NCBI GenBank assembly: GCA_023252195.1
Contig: JAHEXI010000027.1
Location: forward strand, 1 to 47,323
DNA from: Pseudonocardiales bacterium
Lineage (GTDB): Bacteria > Actinomycetota > Actinomycetes > Mycobacteriales > Pseudonocardiaceae
Reading direction: 5' to 3'
DNA: 47,323 nt
Shown: piece by piece, positions 15,938 through 23,484 of the stretch
Layout: each line of letters begins with the position of its first letter
Position numbering within the stretch: position 1 is the stretch's first letter
Made by a program: the position numbers and the translations under genes
Notes under the pieces: model-generated
Seen by the model: only the letters and a program-made list of their open reading frames with translations
What the model was told of the DNA's origin: nothing
Database searches by the model: none

Positions 15938-16080
15938 AGTTGGCCAGCATATGAGGCAACGTCCGTGCGCTATCCACAGCGCTCCCGTTATCCACATGTC
16001 GATCATGAGCTGCTGGCCCGGGCAACCCGGCGCAACGACAGTGAGACCGGACGCCCCGGGGAGCACGGGGTGCGGGACCT

Positions 16081-17199
16081 GTGGGGGCAACGGTGCAGAC
16101 AAGCGGTGGGCGCGCGGCTGGCCGACAGCCGATGATGATCATGGAGCCAGGTGGGCTGGCCGATGAGGTCGCCCGACTGGCGGCGGCAGCGGGGTGTGAT
16201 CCGCAGCGGGTCACCGATCTTGCGACTGCCCGCGAACAGTGGCACTGCGCCGCGCTGGTCCTGCTTGACGTCGACGCAGCGAGGGCTAGTGCCAGCGCTG
16301 GCTTACCCCGCAGAGACGGCGTGGTGATCGTCTCGACGGACGGAGACCCGGAGGTGTGGCAGTCTGCGGTCGCGGTCGGTGCCCAGCACGTGGCTGTGCT
16401 GCCGGACGCGGAAGCATGGCTGGTGGGCACGTTGGCCGATGCGGTCGAGTCGCCAGCCGACCCGGGACGAGTGCTCGCGGTGCTCGGTGGCCGCGGCGGC
16501 GCCGGGGCGTCGGTATTCGCGACCGCCGTCGCAGTTGCGGTCGCGGAAGCGGGACGCCACGCTATGCTGGTCGACTGCGACGCCCTGGGCGACGGCCTGG
16601 ATCTCGCCCTGGGGGCCGAGAAGATGGACGGGCTGCGGTGGTCCGGGCTCGCGCTGGGGGATGGTCGGGTGCCGACCGCGGCGCTGCACGCTGCCTTGCC
16701 CACGCCGCGGGTGGGTCGTCGAGGTGGGCTGACGGTTTTATCTTGCGATCGGGATGGTGCAGTACCCGACAGTGTCGCGGTGCGCACGGTGTGCGGTGCC
16801 GGACGACGAGCCGGCGAGACAGTGGTCTGCGATGTGCCCAGGTATCCCTGCGAGCCGGGTACCGCAGCGCTGGAGTCGGCGGATCTGGCGGTGCTGGTGG
16901 TACCAGCAGAGGTGCGGGCCTGTGCTGCCGCCGCGGCGGTGGCGGCCCGCGTGCGGCGCTACGGAGTTTCGTTGCAGTTGGTGGTGCGAGGACCGGCGCC
17001 GGGCGGGATCACTCCCAGCGACATCAGCCAGGCGCTGGGCCTTCCGCTGCTCGCAGCCATGCGCGCGCAACCCGGCTTGGCCGGCGCACTGGACCGCGGT
17101 GCGATGCCGGGCCGGACCCGGGGGCCGCTGGCCACCGCCGCCCGTCAGGTGCTGGCGATCCTTGACGATTCCAACCGGTCCGTGGGCGCGGCAGCGTGA
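16081..17199 (+). CDS. ssd: CpaE/MinD-like protein of the Tad locus (Ssd)
   Basis: The 372-residue protein has a receiver-like N-terminal half (VALVLLDVDAARA, GVVIVSTDGDPEV) and a MinD/ParA-type half with a deviant Walker A (LAVLGGRGGAGASVFATAV) and LVDCDALGDGLDLALG. This matches septum-site-determining protein Ssd (Rv3660c), related to CpaE, which in Tad pilus systems directs the assembly machinery. The usual Walker A Lys pair is altered to GAS, so nucleotide use is uncertain. It is the first gene of the tad cluster and ends in a 4-nt GTGA overlap with tadA, indicating coupled translation. Confidence 0.88.
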   Translation: MGATVQTSGGRAAGRQPMMIMEPGGLADEVARLAAAAGCDPQRVTDLATAREQWHCAALVLLDVDAARASASAGLPRRDGVVIVSTDGDPEVWQSAVAVGAQHVAVLPDAEAWLVGTLADAVESPADPGRVLAVLGGRGGAGASVFATAVAVAVAEAGRHAMLVDCDALGDGLDLALGAEKMDGLRWSGLALGDGRVPTAALHAALPTPRVGRRGGLTVLSCDRDGAVPDSVAVRTVCGAGRRAGETVVCDVPRYPCEPGTAALESADLAVLVVPAEVRACAAAAAVAARVRRYGVSLQLVVRGPAPGGITPSDISQALGLPLLAAMRAQPGLAGALDRGAMPGRTRGPLATAARQVLAILDDSNRSVGAAA

Positions 17200-18374
17200 C
17201 CACGTCAGGGCGCCAAGCCACTGCCCCGGCGCTGTCCGGACAGTTGGTCGACCGGGTGCGCAACCGGTTGGCAGCCGCTGGCGTGGCGGTCTCTCCGGGC
17301 GCGGTGGCTGCCGCGGTGCGGGCCGACTCCGACGGTGTTCTGGCCGATCTGCAGGTGCTCTCGGCGCTGCGTGAGCTGCAGCGCGAACTCATCGGGGCCG
17401 GTCCACTAGAACCGCTGCTGGTCGACCCGGAGACGACAGATGTGCTGGTGAGCGGACCTGACCAGGTGTGGGTCGAGCAGGCCGGCGAGTTGCGCCGCAC
17501 CGAGGTGCGGTTCACCGACGCCGATGCGGTGCGCAGGTTGGCTCAGCGGCTGGCGCTGGCCGCCGGACGACGCCTCGACGATGCGTCGCCGTACGTCGAT
17601 GCGGCGCTGCCCGGCGGCGTGCGGTTGCACGCCGTGCTACCGCCGATCGCCACCGGCTGCACCTGCATCTCATTGCGCGTGCTGCGGCCCACTACCCATG
17701 GCCTTGACGCGCTACAGGCGGTGGGCAGCGTGTCGCCCGAGGCCGCCAAGCTGCTGCGCGCCATCGTCGCCGCCCGGCTGGCCTTCCTCGTCGTCGGTGG
17801 TACGGGTAGTGGAAAGACCACCCTGCTCGCCGCGTTGCTGGGCTGTGTGCCCGCCGGCGAACGGATCGTGTGCGTCGAAGAAGCCCCCGAGCTGGCACCG
17901 GAACACCCGCATGTCGTCCGCTTGACCACTCGGGCGCCCAACGTCGAAGGCGCCGGTGAGGTGACCTTGCGAGACCTGGTGCGCCAGGCGCTGCGGATGC
18001 GCCCGGACCGGCTGGTGGTCGGCGAAGTGCGCGGGGCGGAGGTGTGTGAGCTGCTCTCCGCACTCAACACCGGACACCAGGGAGGCGCCGGCACGCTGCA
18101 CGCAAACTCACCCGCCGAAGTGCCCGCCCGGCTGGAGGCGCTGGCGGCGTTGGGCGGCATGGCGCGCAACGCGTTGCACAGCCAACTCGCCGCCGCCGTG
18201 CACGTGGTGCTCCATGTCGTGCGCCGCGACGGGGCGCGTGAACTGGCCGCGGTGGGAGTGCTGGAGCGCGGTAGCGAGCTGGTCCGGGTACTCCCTGCCT
18301 GGCAGGACGGTCGCTGGGGGCCGGGCAAGCAACAGTTGCACGACCTGCTGGAGGCCCGAGGTGCGGCGTGCTGA
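17196..18374 (+). CDS. tadA: Tad secretion/pilus ATPase TadA (CpaF)
   Basis: This 392-residue hexameric ATPase powers Flp-type pilus assembly or secretion. Walker A FLVVGGTGSGKTTLLAALL lies at about residue 201, the Asp box as ERIVCVEEAPELAPEHPHVV, Walker B as RPDRLVVGEVRGAEV and the His box as TGHQGGAGTLHANS. The N-terminal domain contains DPETTDVLVSGPDQVWVE, typical for TadA. Length is normal (about 400). The GTG start overlaps the ssd stop, and the stop overlaps the next start (18368), so the genes form one tightly coupled operon. Confidence 0.95.
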   Translation: MTTSGRQATAPALSGQLVDRVRNRLAAAGVAVSPGAVAAAVRADSDGVLADLQVLSALRELQRELIGAGPLEPLLVDPETTDVLVSGPDQVWVEQAGELRRTEVRFTDADAVRRLAQRLALAAGRRLDDASPYVDAALPGGVRLHAVLPPIATGCTCISLRVLRPTTHGLDALQAVGSVSPEAAKLLRAIVAARLAFLVVGGTGSGKTTLLAALLGCVPAGERIVCVEEAPELAPEHPHVVRLTTRAPNVEGAGEVTLRDLVRQALRMRPDRLVVGEVRGAEVCELLSALNTGHQGGAGTLHANSPAEVPARLEALAALGGMARNALHSQLAAAVHVVLHVVRRDGARELAAVGVLERGSELVRVLPAWQDGRWGPGKQQLHDLLEARGAAC

Positions 18375-19210
18375 GCTTGGCGGTGGCCGCGCTGGCGGCC
18401 GGGGTGCTGTGCTGGCCCGCTGGGATATGTCGCGGCCGGCTCACCGGGCTGCGCCGCAGTGAGGCTCGAGCCCGAGTCGCGGCGGCCTGTGGTCGCTGGG
18501 CCACCCGGCGTTGCGGCCTGGTGTTAGTAGGTCTGACGGCGGGAGTCGGTGCATTGCTGGCCGGCCCGGGTGGCGGCCTGGCCGCGGCGATGGTGACCGG
18601 CACCGTCGTCGTGCGCCGCCGGGCCGGTCGGGATTGCCGGACGGCAGCAACGGCGGCCACCGGGCTCTCCGATGCGCTCGGGATTCTGGTGGCGGAACTG
18701 CGGGCCGGCGCTCATCCCGGCGACGCGATCACAGCGGCGGCTGAAACCCAGGGCGACGGGTCGCCCAACGTGGGCACCGACGTTGTCCGGGCACTGTCGG
18801 CGGTCGCCGCGGCGGCCAGGCTCGGCGGGGACGTCCCGGCGGTGCTGCGCAGCGTGGGTCCGGCGCCGTTGCGCGCGTGGCTGGGGCGGCTCGCCGATGC
18901 GTGGTCGCTGGCCGACCGCTACGGGATCCCGCTCGCCGACCTGCTCGACGCGGTGCGCTCGGACACCGAGCACCGGGTGCGATTCGCCGCCGAGGTGCAG
19001 GCCCGGCTTGCTGGACCCCGGGCGACCGCAGCGGTGCTGGCCGGGCTGCCGCTGCTCGGGTTGGCGCTTGGTCAAGCGGTGGGCGCCGCCCCGTTGCGCG
19101 TGCTGTGCCAGACCGTGGTGGGCCAGGTCCTTCTGGTGATCGGCACAGCTGCAACCTGTGTCGGCGTGCTGTGGAGTGCGCGACTGGTGTCCGGGGCGGT
19201 ACCGGCATGA
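18368..19210 (+). CDS. tadB: TadB-like inner-membrane platform protein (T2SS F domain)
   Basis: The 280-residue membrane protein has two N-terminal hydrophobic segments, a cytoplasmic helical region (GILVAELRAGAHPGDAI, WSLADRYGIPLADLLDAV) typical of the GspF/TadB fold, and two C-terminal membrane segments. It would form, with the following TadC-like protein, the membrane platform on which TadA acts. GTG start overlaps the tadA stop by 7 nt and its own TGA overlaps the next ATG (ATGA). Confidence 0.88.
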   Translation: MLSLAVAALAAGVLCWPAGICRGRLTGLRRSEARARVAAACGRWATRRCGLVLVGLTAGVGALLAGPGGGLAAAMVTGTVVVRRRAGRDCRTAATAATGLSDALGILVAELRAGAHPGDAITAAAETQGDGSPNVGTDVVRALSAVAAAARLGGDVPAVLRSVGPAPLRAWLGRLADAWSLADRYGIPLADLLDAVRSDTEHRVRFAAEVQARLAGPRATAAVLAGLPLLGLALGQAVGAAPLRVLCQTVVGQVLLVIGTAATCVGVLWSARLVSGAVPA

Positions 19211-19806
19211 TGCCACCGACGCTGGCCACGCTGCTGATCGCCATGGCACTGCTGATGGCGCCCGGTCCGGCCGGTCCCCGGTCGAGGTTGCGGCAGTCGA
19301 TCAACAGAGCCGCAACGCCGGGACGTGTTACCCGGTCGGCGCCACGCAGGACGGGCGTCGACCTGGAGCCGTTGGCGCTGGCTGGAGCGTGGGAGCTGCT
19401 GGCGGCCTGCCTGCGAGCCGGAATGCCGGTACCGGTGGCGGTGCGGGCGGTCGCTGAAGGGCTCGGCGAACCGGCTGGGCCGGCGCTGCTGCGGACCGCT
19501 GAACTGCTGGCCCTGGGCGCTGACTCCATGCAGGCCTGGCTGCCCGCGCTGGAATGCACCGCGACGGCGCGGCTGGCTAAGGCCGCTCGGCGCAGCGGGC
19601 GCAGTGGCATCGCACTCGCCGAGTCGCTGACCCGGCTGGCGACAGAGGTACGGGTCGGCGCCCAGGAACGATCCGAAGCCCGAGCGCAGCGAGCTGGAGT
19701 GCTCATCGCGGCCCCGCTCGGGCTGTGCTTCCTGCCCGCTTTTCTCGTGATCGGCGTCGTTCCGGTGCTGATCGGATTAGCCGGTGGCCTGATGCGGCAG
19801 TGGTGA
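19207..19806 (+). CDS. tadC: TadC-like platform protein (T2SS F domain)
   Basis: The 199-residue protein begins with a membrane segment, then a GspF-like helical domain (WELLAACLRAGMPVPVAVRA, ARRSGRSGIALAESLTRLA) and ends with two membrane segments (LIAAPLGLCFLPAFLVIGV). It is shorter than proteobacterial TadC but similar to mycobacterial Rv3657c-type proteins in this locus. The ATG overlaps the tadB stop. A longer open frame upstream belongs to a shadow of tadB. Confidence 0.85.
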   Translation: MMPPTLATLLIAMALLMAPGPAGPRSRLRQSINRAATPGRVTRSAPRRTGVDLEPLALAGAWELLAACLRAGMPVPVAVRAVAEGLGEPAGPALLRTAELLALGADSMQAWLPALECTATARLAKAARRSGRSGIALAESLTRLATEVRVGAQERSEARAQRAGVLIAAPLGLCFLPAFLVIGVVPVLIGLAGGLMRQW

Positions 19807-19842
19807 GAACGACAGATATCTACCCAGACAGGAGCTGATCCG

Positions 19843-20070
19843 ATGACAACCCAACGCAGCACAGCGACCGGACCGCGGTGGTGGCGGTTGGTGATCGCCC
19901 GACTGGCCGGTGCGGTGGACGGCGAGGCCGGCATGAGCACTGTCGAGTACGCGATCGGAACGATCGCCGCGGCCGCCTTCGCCGCTGTTCTCTACAAGGT
20001 GGTGACCGGCGACATGATCGTCGGCGCGCTCAACGACTTGGTGCAGCGGGCTCTGTCGGTGCAGTTCTGA
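19843..20070 (+). CDS. DUF4244 Flp-pilin-like small membrane protein
   Basis: This 75-residue protein carries a short cytoplasmic leader, then DGEAGMSTVEYAIGTIAAAA: a prepilin-type site (Gly before Met-Ser-Thr-Val-Glu-Tyr, with Glu at +5) followed by one membrane helix. It matches DUF4244 proteins encoded in actinobacterial Tad loci and is the likely structural pilin. A good ribosome site, AGGAG, lies 8 nt upstream of the ATG. Its last A doubles as the first base of the next ATG (TGATG). No prepilin peptidase gene is in this window. Confidence 0.88.
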   Translation: MTTQRSTATGPRWWRLVIARLAGAVDGEAGMSTVEYAIGTIAAAAFAAVLYKVVTGDMIVGALNDLVQRALSVQF

Positions 20071-20414
20071 TGCCTACCGGCGACCGGGGCTCGGTCACCG
20101 TGGAAGCGGCGCTGGCGCTGTGCTCGCTGGTGGCGGTCCTCGCCCTGGTCCTGGCCGCGGTGTCGGCGGTGGCGGCGCAGCTGCGTTGCATCGACGCCGC
20201 CCGGGAGGCGGCCCGGCTGACGGCGCGGGGAGAGCAGGACCGCGCCGAGGACATCGCCCGGCGGATCGCGCCCCGTGGTGCGGTGGTGGCTGTCACCGTC
20301 CGCGGTGACGAGGTCACCGCACGGGTCTCGGCGAATCCGGCCGCGGGGTTGTTGCCGGGCGTCGACGTCGGGGCTGAGGCCGCGGCGGTGCTCGAACCGG
20401 GGCCATTGCCATGA
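20070..20414 (+). CDS. tadE: TadE-like minor pseudopilin
   Basis: The 114-residue protein has GSVTVEAALALCSLVAVLAL, the TadE signature with a Glu in the membrane helix, followed by a short outer domain with a beta-rich stretch (AVVAVTVRGDEVTARVSANP). TadE-like proteins act as minor pilins in Flp pilus assembly. The start is ATG 20070, overlapping the stop of the pilin gene; the stop overlaps the next start. Confidence 0.82.
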   Translation: MPTGDRGSVTVEAALALCSLVAVLALVLAAVSAVAAQLRCIDAAREAARLTARGEQDRAEDIARRIAPRGAVVAVTVRGDEVTARVSANPAAGLLPGVDVGAEAAAVLEPGPLP

Positions 20415-20851
20415 GCGACGACCGGGGCGTGGCCACGGTATGGGCGGCCGGGGCTATCGCGGTGCTGATCAGCATGGCGGTGTTCGGGTTGCACCTCGGC
20501 GAGGCGATGGTTGTCCGCCACCAGGTCGAGTCGGCGGCTGACCTGGCCGCGCTGGCCGGTGCCGCGACGGTCGTCGCCGGTGAGCACTACGCGTGCAGTC
20601 AAGCCCGTCGAGTGACCGACCGGATGCGCGTGCGGGTGGACTCGTGCCAAGTACATGGCTGGGACGTCCTGGTGGACGTAGCGGCACAGCCAACCGGCTG
20701 GCTAGCAACCCTCGGCACCGCCACCGCCCGAGCTCGCGCGGGCCCAGCCGCCGTCGCCAGCCGTCATGAACTCGACAGCACCGACGTTCTGCTCGACGAA
20801 AAGGTCCGTGCTGTCGAGTTCACGACCAGGGGTGGCGTGCAACGAGGTTAG
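20411..20851 (+). CDS. TadG/TadE-like protein of the helicase-adjacent Tad cluster
   Basis: The N-terminal 115 residues match the Rv3654c-like family: DDRGVATVWAAGAIAVLISM forms a membrane helix and VRHQVESAADLAALAGA is the TadG-like start of the outer domain. The normal protein would end near residue 117 (ARARAGPAAVASRH). A further 30 residues (ELDSTDVLLDEKVRAVEF onward) come from palindrome 20767-20822. It overlaps the convergent helicase gene by 150 bp. Confidence 0.85.
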   Translation: MSDDRGVATVWAAGAIAVLISMAVFGLHLGEAMVVRHQVESAADLAALAGAATVVAGEHYACSQARRVTDRMRVRVDSCQVHGWDVLVDVAAQPTGWLATLGTATARARAGPAAVASRHELDSTDVLLDEKVRAVEFTTRGGVQRG

Positions 20852-23248
20852 GACGGTGTCGAGAACTACTAGGGCGCCGGTTTTGTCCAGGGGGTCGTTG
20901 CCGTTGCCGCATTTGGGGGATTGCACGCACGAGGGGCAGCCTGACGGGCACTCGCAGGCGGCGATGGCATCGCGGGTCGCGGTCAGCCAGGGTGCCAGCG
21001 CAGCGTGACCCCGATCGGCGAACCCTGCACCGCCGGGGTGTCCGTCATGGACAAAAATTGTCGGTTCACCGGTGTCGGCGTGCCGCGCGGTGGAGACCCC
21101 ACCGATGTCCCACCGATCGCAGGTGGCGACCAGCGGGAGCAGGCCGATCGCGGCGTGCTCAGCGGCGTGCAGCGCTCCTGGCCATGCGGCGAACGGCAAC
21201 CCGGCGGCCTCTAGTAAGTCCTCGGAAACGGTGAACCAGACCGCCCTGGTTCGCAGCGTCGAGGGCGGCAGCTCCAAGGGCACCGCATCGAGCACCTGGC
21301 CCGACGGCAGCCGTCGCAGGTAGCCCACCACCTGCGAGGTCACCTCGACCTCGCCCAGCGTCACCGAGACCCCGCCGCAGCGCCGCTGGTCCAACGTTGA
21401 AACCACGCAGATGTCTGTTATGGAGCGGGCCGAGGTGTGCCACTGCGGCTCCTCGGGATGTACCAGGGCGACGCCGGAGTCCAGGTCCAGCTCGTTGACC
21501 ACGAAGGAGTCACCCCGATGCAGATATACCGCGCCCGGGTGCACCGCGGTGCAGGCCGACCCGTGGTCGACGGTGCCGAGCAGGCGACCGGTGTCAACCT
21601 CCACCACCGCCACCGGGTGCCCACCTGAGCCGCGAATGTCCACTCCGGGATGCGGGCGCTGGCGCGCGGCGGCCCAGAACCAGCCACCAGACCTGCGCCG
21701 CAGCAGCCCTTCGGCGACCAGGTCGGTGACCACGGAACGGGCCACGTCGCCACCGAAGGAATCGACGCAGGCATCGGTCAGTGGCAGCTCGGCGGCCGCG
21801 CAGGCCAGCTGCGGGCGCAACACGTAAGGGTTCGTCGGGTCCAGCACGGTGGTCTCGACCGCCGCGCCGAGCAGGGCGGCGCTGTGGTGCACCAGGTAGG
21901 TGTCCAGCGGATCATCCCGGGCGATGAACACCACCAGGGCTCCCGATCCGGCCCGGCCGGCCCGCCCGGCCTGCTGCCAGAACGACGCCCGGGTGCCGGG
22001 GTAGCCGGCCAGCACCACCACGTCCAACCCGGTGATGTCCACGCCGAGCTCCAGCGCGTTGGTCGAGGCGACCCCGAGCAGGTCCCCGGAGTCCAGTGCG
22101 GCCTCCAGAGCCCTGCGCTCCTCGGGGAGATAGCCCGCGCGGTAGGCGGCGATCCGGGTGGCGAGGTCGCCTGCCGCGGCAGCGGACAGCGCCCGCTGGG
22201 CACCCAGCGCGGTCAGCTCGGCGCCTCGTCGGGACCGGACGAACACCAGGGTGCGGGCGCCCTCGATCACCAGGTCGGCCAGCATCCGGGCGGCCTCCGC
22301 ACCCGCCGAGCGGCGCACCGGCGCGCCGTTCTCACCAGTCAACTCGTCGAGCAGCGGCGGCTCCCACAGCGCGATGGTGCGCTCGCCGCACGGCGAGCCG
22401 TCCTCGGTGACGGCCACCGTGTCCAAGCCGGTGAGCCGGGACGCGGAGACGCCCGGGTCGGCGACCGTCGCCGATGCCAGCACGAACACCGGATGTGCCC
22501 CGTAGCGGGCCGCGACTCGCCGCAGCCGACGCAGCAGCAAGGCGACGTGCGAGCCGAACACCCCGCGGTAGGCGTGGCACTCGTCGATCACCACGAAGCT
22601 CAGCCGTCGCAGCAGGCGCGCCCACCGGTCGTGCCGGGCGAGCAGGCCGTGGTGCAGCATGTCCGGATTGGTGAACACCCACCGGGCGTGCGAGCGCACC
22701 CAGTCCCGCTGCGCCATCGCGGTGTCGCCGTCGAAGCCGGCCGGCCGCACCCCGGGCAGGTCCAATGCGGTCACCGCGCGGATCTGGTCGGCGCCCAACG
22801 CCTTGGTCGGAGCGAGATACAGCGCGGTGGCCTGCTGGTCGTCCAGCAGGTGGGCGAGCACCGGCAGCTGGTAGGCCAGCGATTTACCCGACGCGGTGCC
22901 GGTGGCGACCACGACGTGGCTGCCCCCCCGAGCCAGTTCGGCGACGGCGACCTGGTGCACCCACGGCGCCGCCACACCCGTCGCGATGAGCGACTCGCGC
23001 AGCCGGTCGGGCAGCCAGCAAGGCCACGGCACCGTCGTCGCTGCCCGGCTTGGAATCGTCGTTACGTGCCGCAGCGGTGATTCGCGCGCCAAGCCACCAT
23101 CGAGCCCGCCGGCGGTAGCCGGATTGCCAGCTCCGCCGGCGGTAGCCGGATTGCCAGCTCCGCCGGCGGTAGCGAGCAGCCGCTGCAACAGCATCTGCCC
23201 GCGCCCGTCGCAGTGCGCCACCGCTTCCCGCCTCCCGTCCCCGCACAT
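20702..23248 (-). CDS. DECH-box helicase with DUF1998-like C-terminal domain
   Basis: The 848-residue protein is an SF2 helicase like Rv3649. The Walker A region is VVVATGTASGKSLAYQLPVL, motif II VVIDECHAYRG, motif III LASATV and motif VI QQAGRAGRAGSGAL. A zinc-type cluster CECPSGCPSCVQSPKCGNG closes the C-terminal domain, as in DUF1998-containing helicases of the MrfA/Hrq1 kind that act in DNA repair. ATG 23248 has GGAG five bases upstream; ATG 23194 is an alternative. The N-terminus holds a 9-residue tandem repeat (AGGAGNPAT). About 45 C-terminal residues come from the overlap with the tad gene and are not part of the usual fold. Confidence 0.9.
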   Translation of the reverse strand: MCGDGRREAVAHCDGRGQMLLQRLLATAGGAGNPATAGGAGNPATAGGLDGGLARESPLRHVTTIPSRAATTVPWPCWLPDRLRESLIATGVAAPWVHQVAVAELARGGSHVVVATGTASGKSLAYQLPVLAHLLDDQQATALYLAPTKALGADQIRAVTALDLPGVRPAGFDGDTAMAQRDWVRSHARWVFTNPDMLHHGLLARHDRWARLLRRLSFVVIDECHAYRGVFGSHVALLLRRLRRVAARYGAHPVFVLASATVADPGVSASRLTGLDTVAVTEDGSPCGERTIALWEPPLLDELTGENGAPVRRSAGAEAARMLADLVIEGARTLVFVRSRRGAELTALGAQRALSAAAAGDLATRIAAYRAGYLPEERRALEAALDSGDLLGVASTNALELGVDITGLDVVVLAGYPGTRASFWQQAGRAGRAGSGALVVFIARDDPLDTYLVHHSAALLGAAVETTVLDPTNPYVLRPQLACAAAELPLTDACVDSFGGDVARSVVTDLVAEGLLRRRSGGWFWAAARQRPHPGVDIRGSGGHPVAVVEVDTGRLLGTVDHGSACTAVHPGAVYLHRGDSFVVNELDLDSGVALVHPEEPQWHTSARSITDICVVSTLDQRRCGGVSVTLGEVEVTSQVVGYLRRLPSGQVLDAVPLELPPSTLRTRAVWFTVSEDLLEAAGLPFAAWPGALHAAEHAAIGLLPLVATCDRWDIGGVSTARHADTGEPTIFVHDGHPGGAGFADRGHAALAPWLTATRDAIAACECPSGCPSCVQSPKCGNGNDPLDKTGALVVLDTVLTSLHATPGRELDSTDLFVEQNVGAVEFMTAGDGGWARASSGGGGAEGC
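20767..20822. repeat. GAACTCSACAGC palindrome, copy 1, coding in two genes
   Basis: Perfect 15-bp arms TGAACTCGACAGCAC (20767-20781) and GTGCTGTCGAGTTCA (20808-20822) flank a 26-nt loop. Copies 2 and 3 are at 23287-23348 and 36812-36875. Here it lies inside both convergent genes, giving each an ELDSTD...AVEF tail. Confidence 0.8.
23107..23173. repeat. 27-bp tandem repeat, 2.5 copies, in helicase N-terminus
   Basis: Two exact units (23107-23133, 23134-23160) and a 13-nt partial third encode a tandem 9-residue AGGAGNPAT motif. The unit length is a multiple of three, so copy number may vary without breaking the gene. Confidence 0.85.
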
Positions 23249-23286
23249 CCTCGCTCCGCACGCTAACGCCTCAACAGCCCTCTTGC

Positions 23287-23348
23287 TCCCGAACTCCACA
23301 GCAGAGCTGCGCGGGCGGGCGCGGACAGCTCTGCGGTGGAGTTCGGGA
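23287..23348. repeat. GAACTCSACAGC palindrome, copy 2
   Basis: An inverted repeat with 23-nt arms and one mismatch pair (start TCCCGAACTCCACAGCAGAG, end mirrored at 23326-23348) lies between the divergent helicase and hppA genes, 39 bp upstream of the helicase ATG. It shares the GAACTCCACAGC core with 36812-36875. Confidence 0.85.
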
Positions 23349-23484
23349 CACTGAGCGCGGTCCGGGGGCCGGCAGCGGACACCGGGGGAGGTGAGCAGCG
23401 GCGGCATGCCTACACTGATCGGCCGTGGCGCCGTCTTACGGGGGCGGCCCAGTCGGCGCACTGCACGAAAACCATGGAGGGCCG

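Noticed and set aside
15006-16787. 593-codon minus-strand frame
   Set aside because: It runs antisense through ssd and out of frame through the HAD gene; the product is Ala/Arg/Ser-rich and has no recognised motif.
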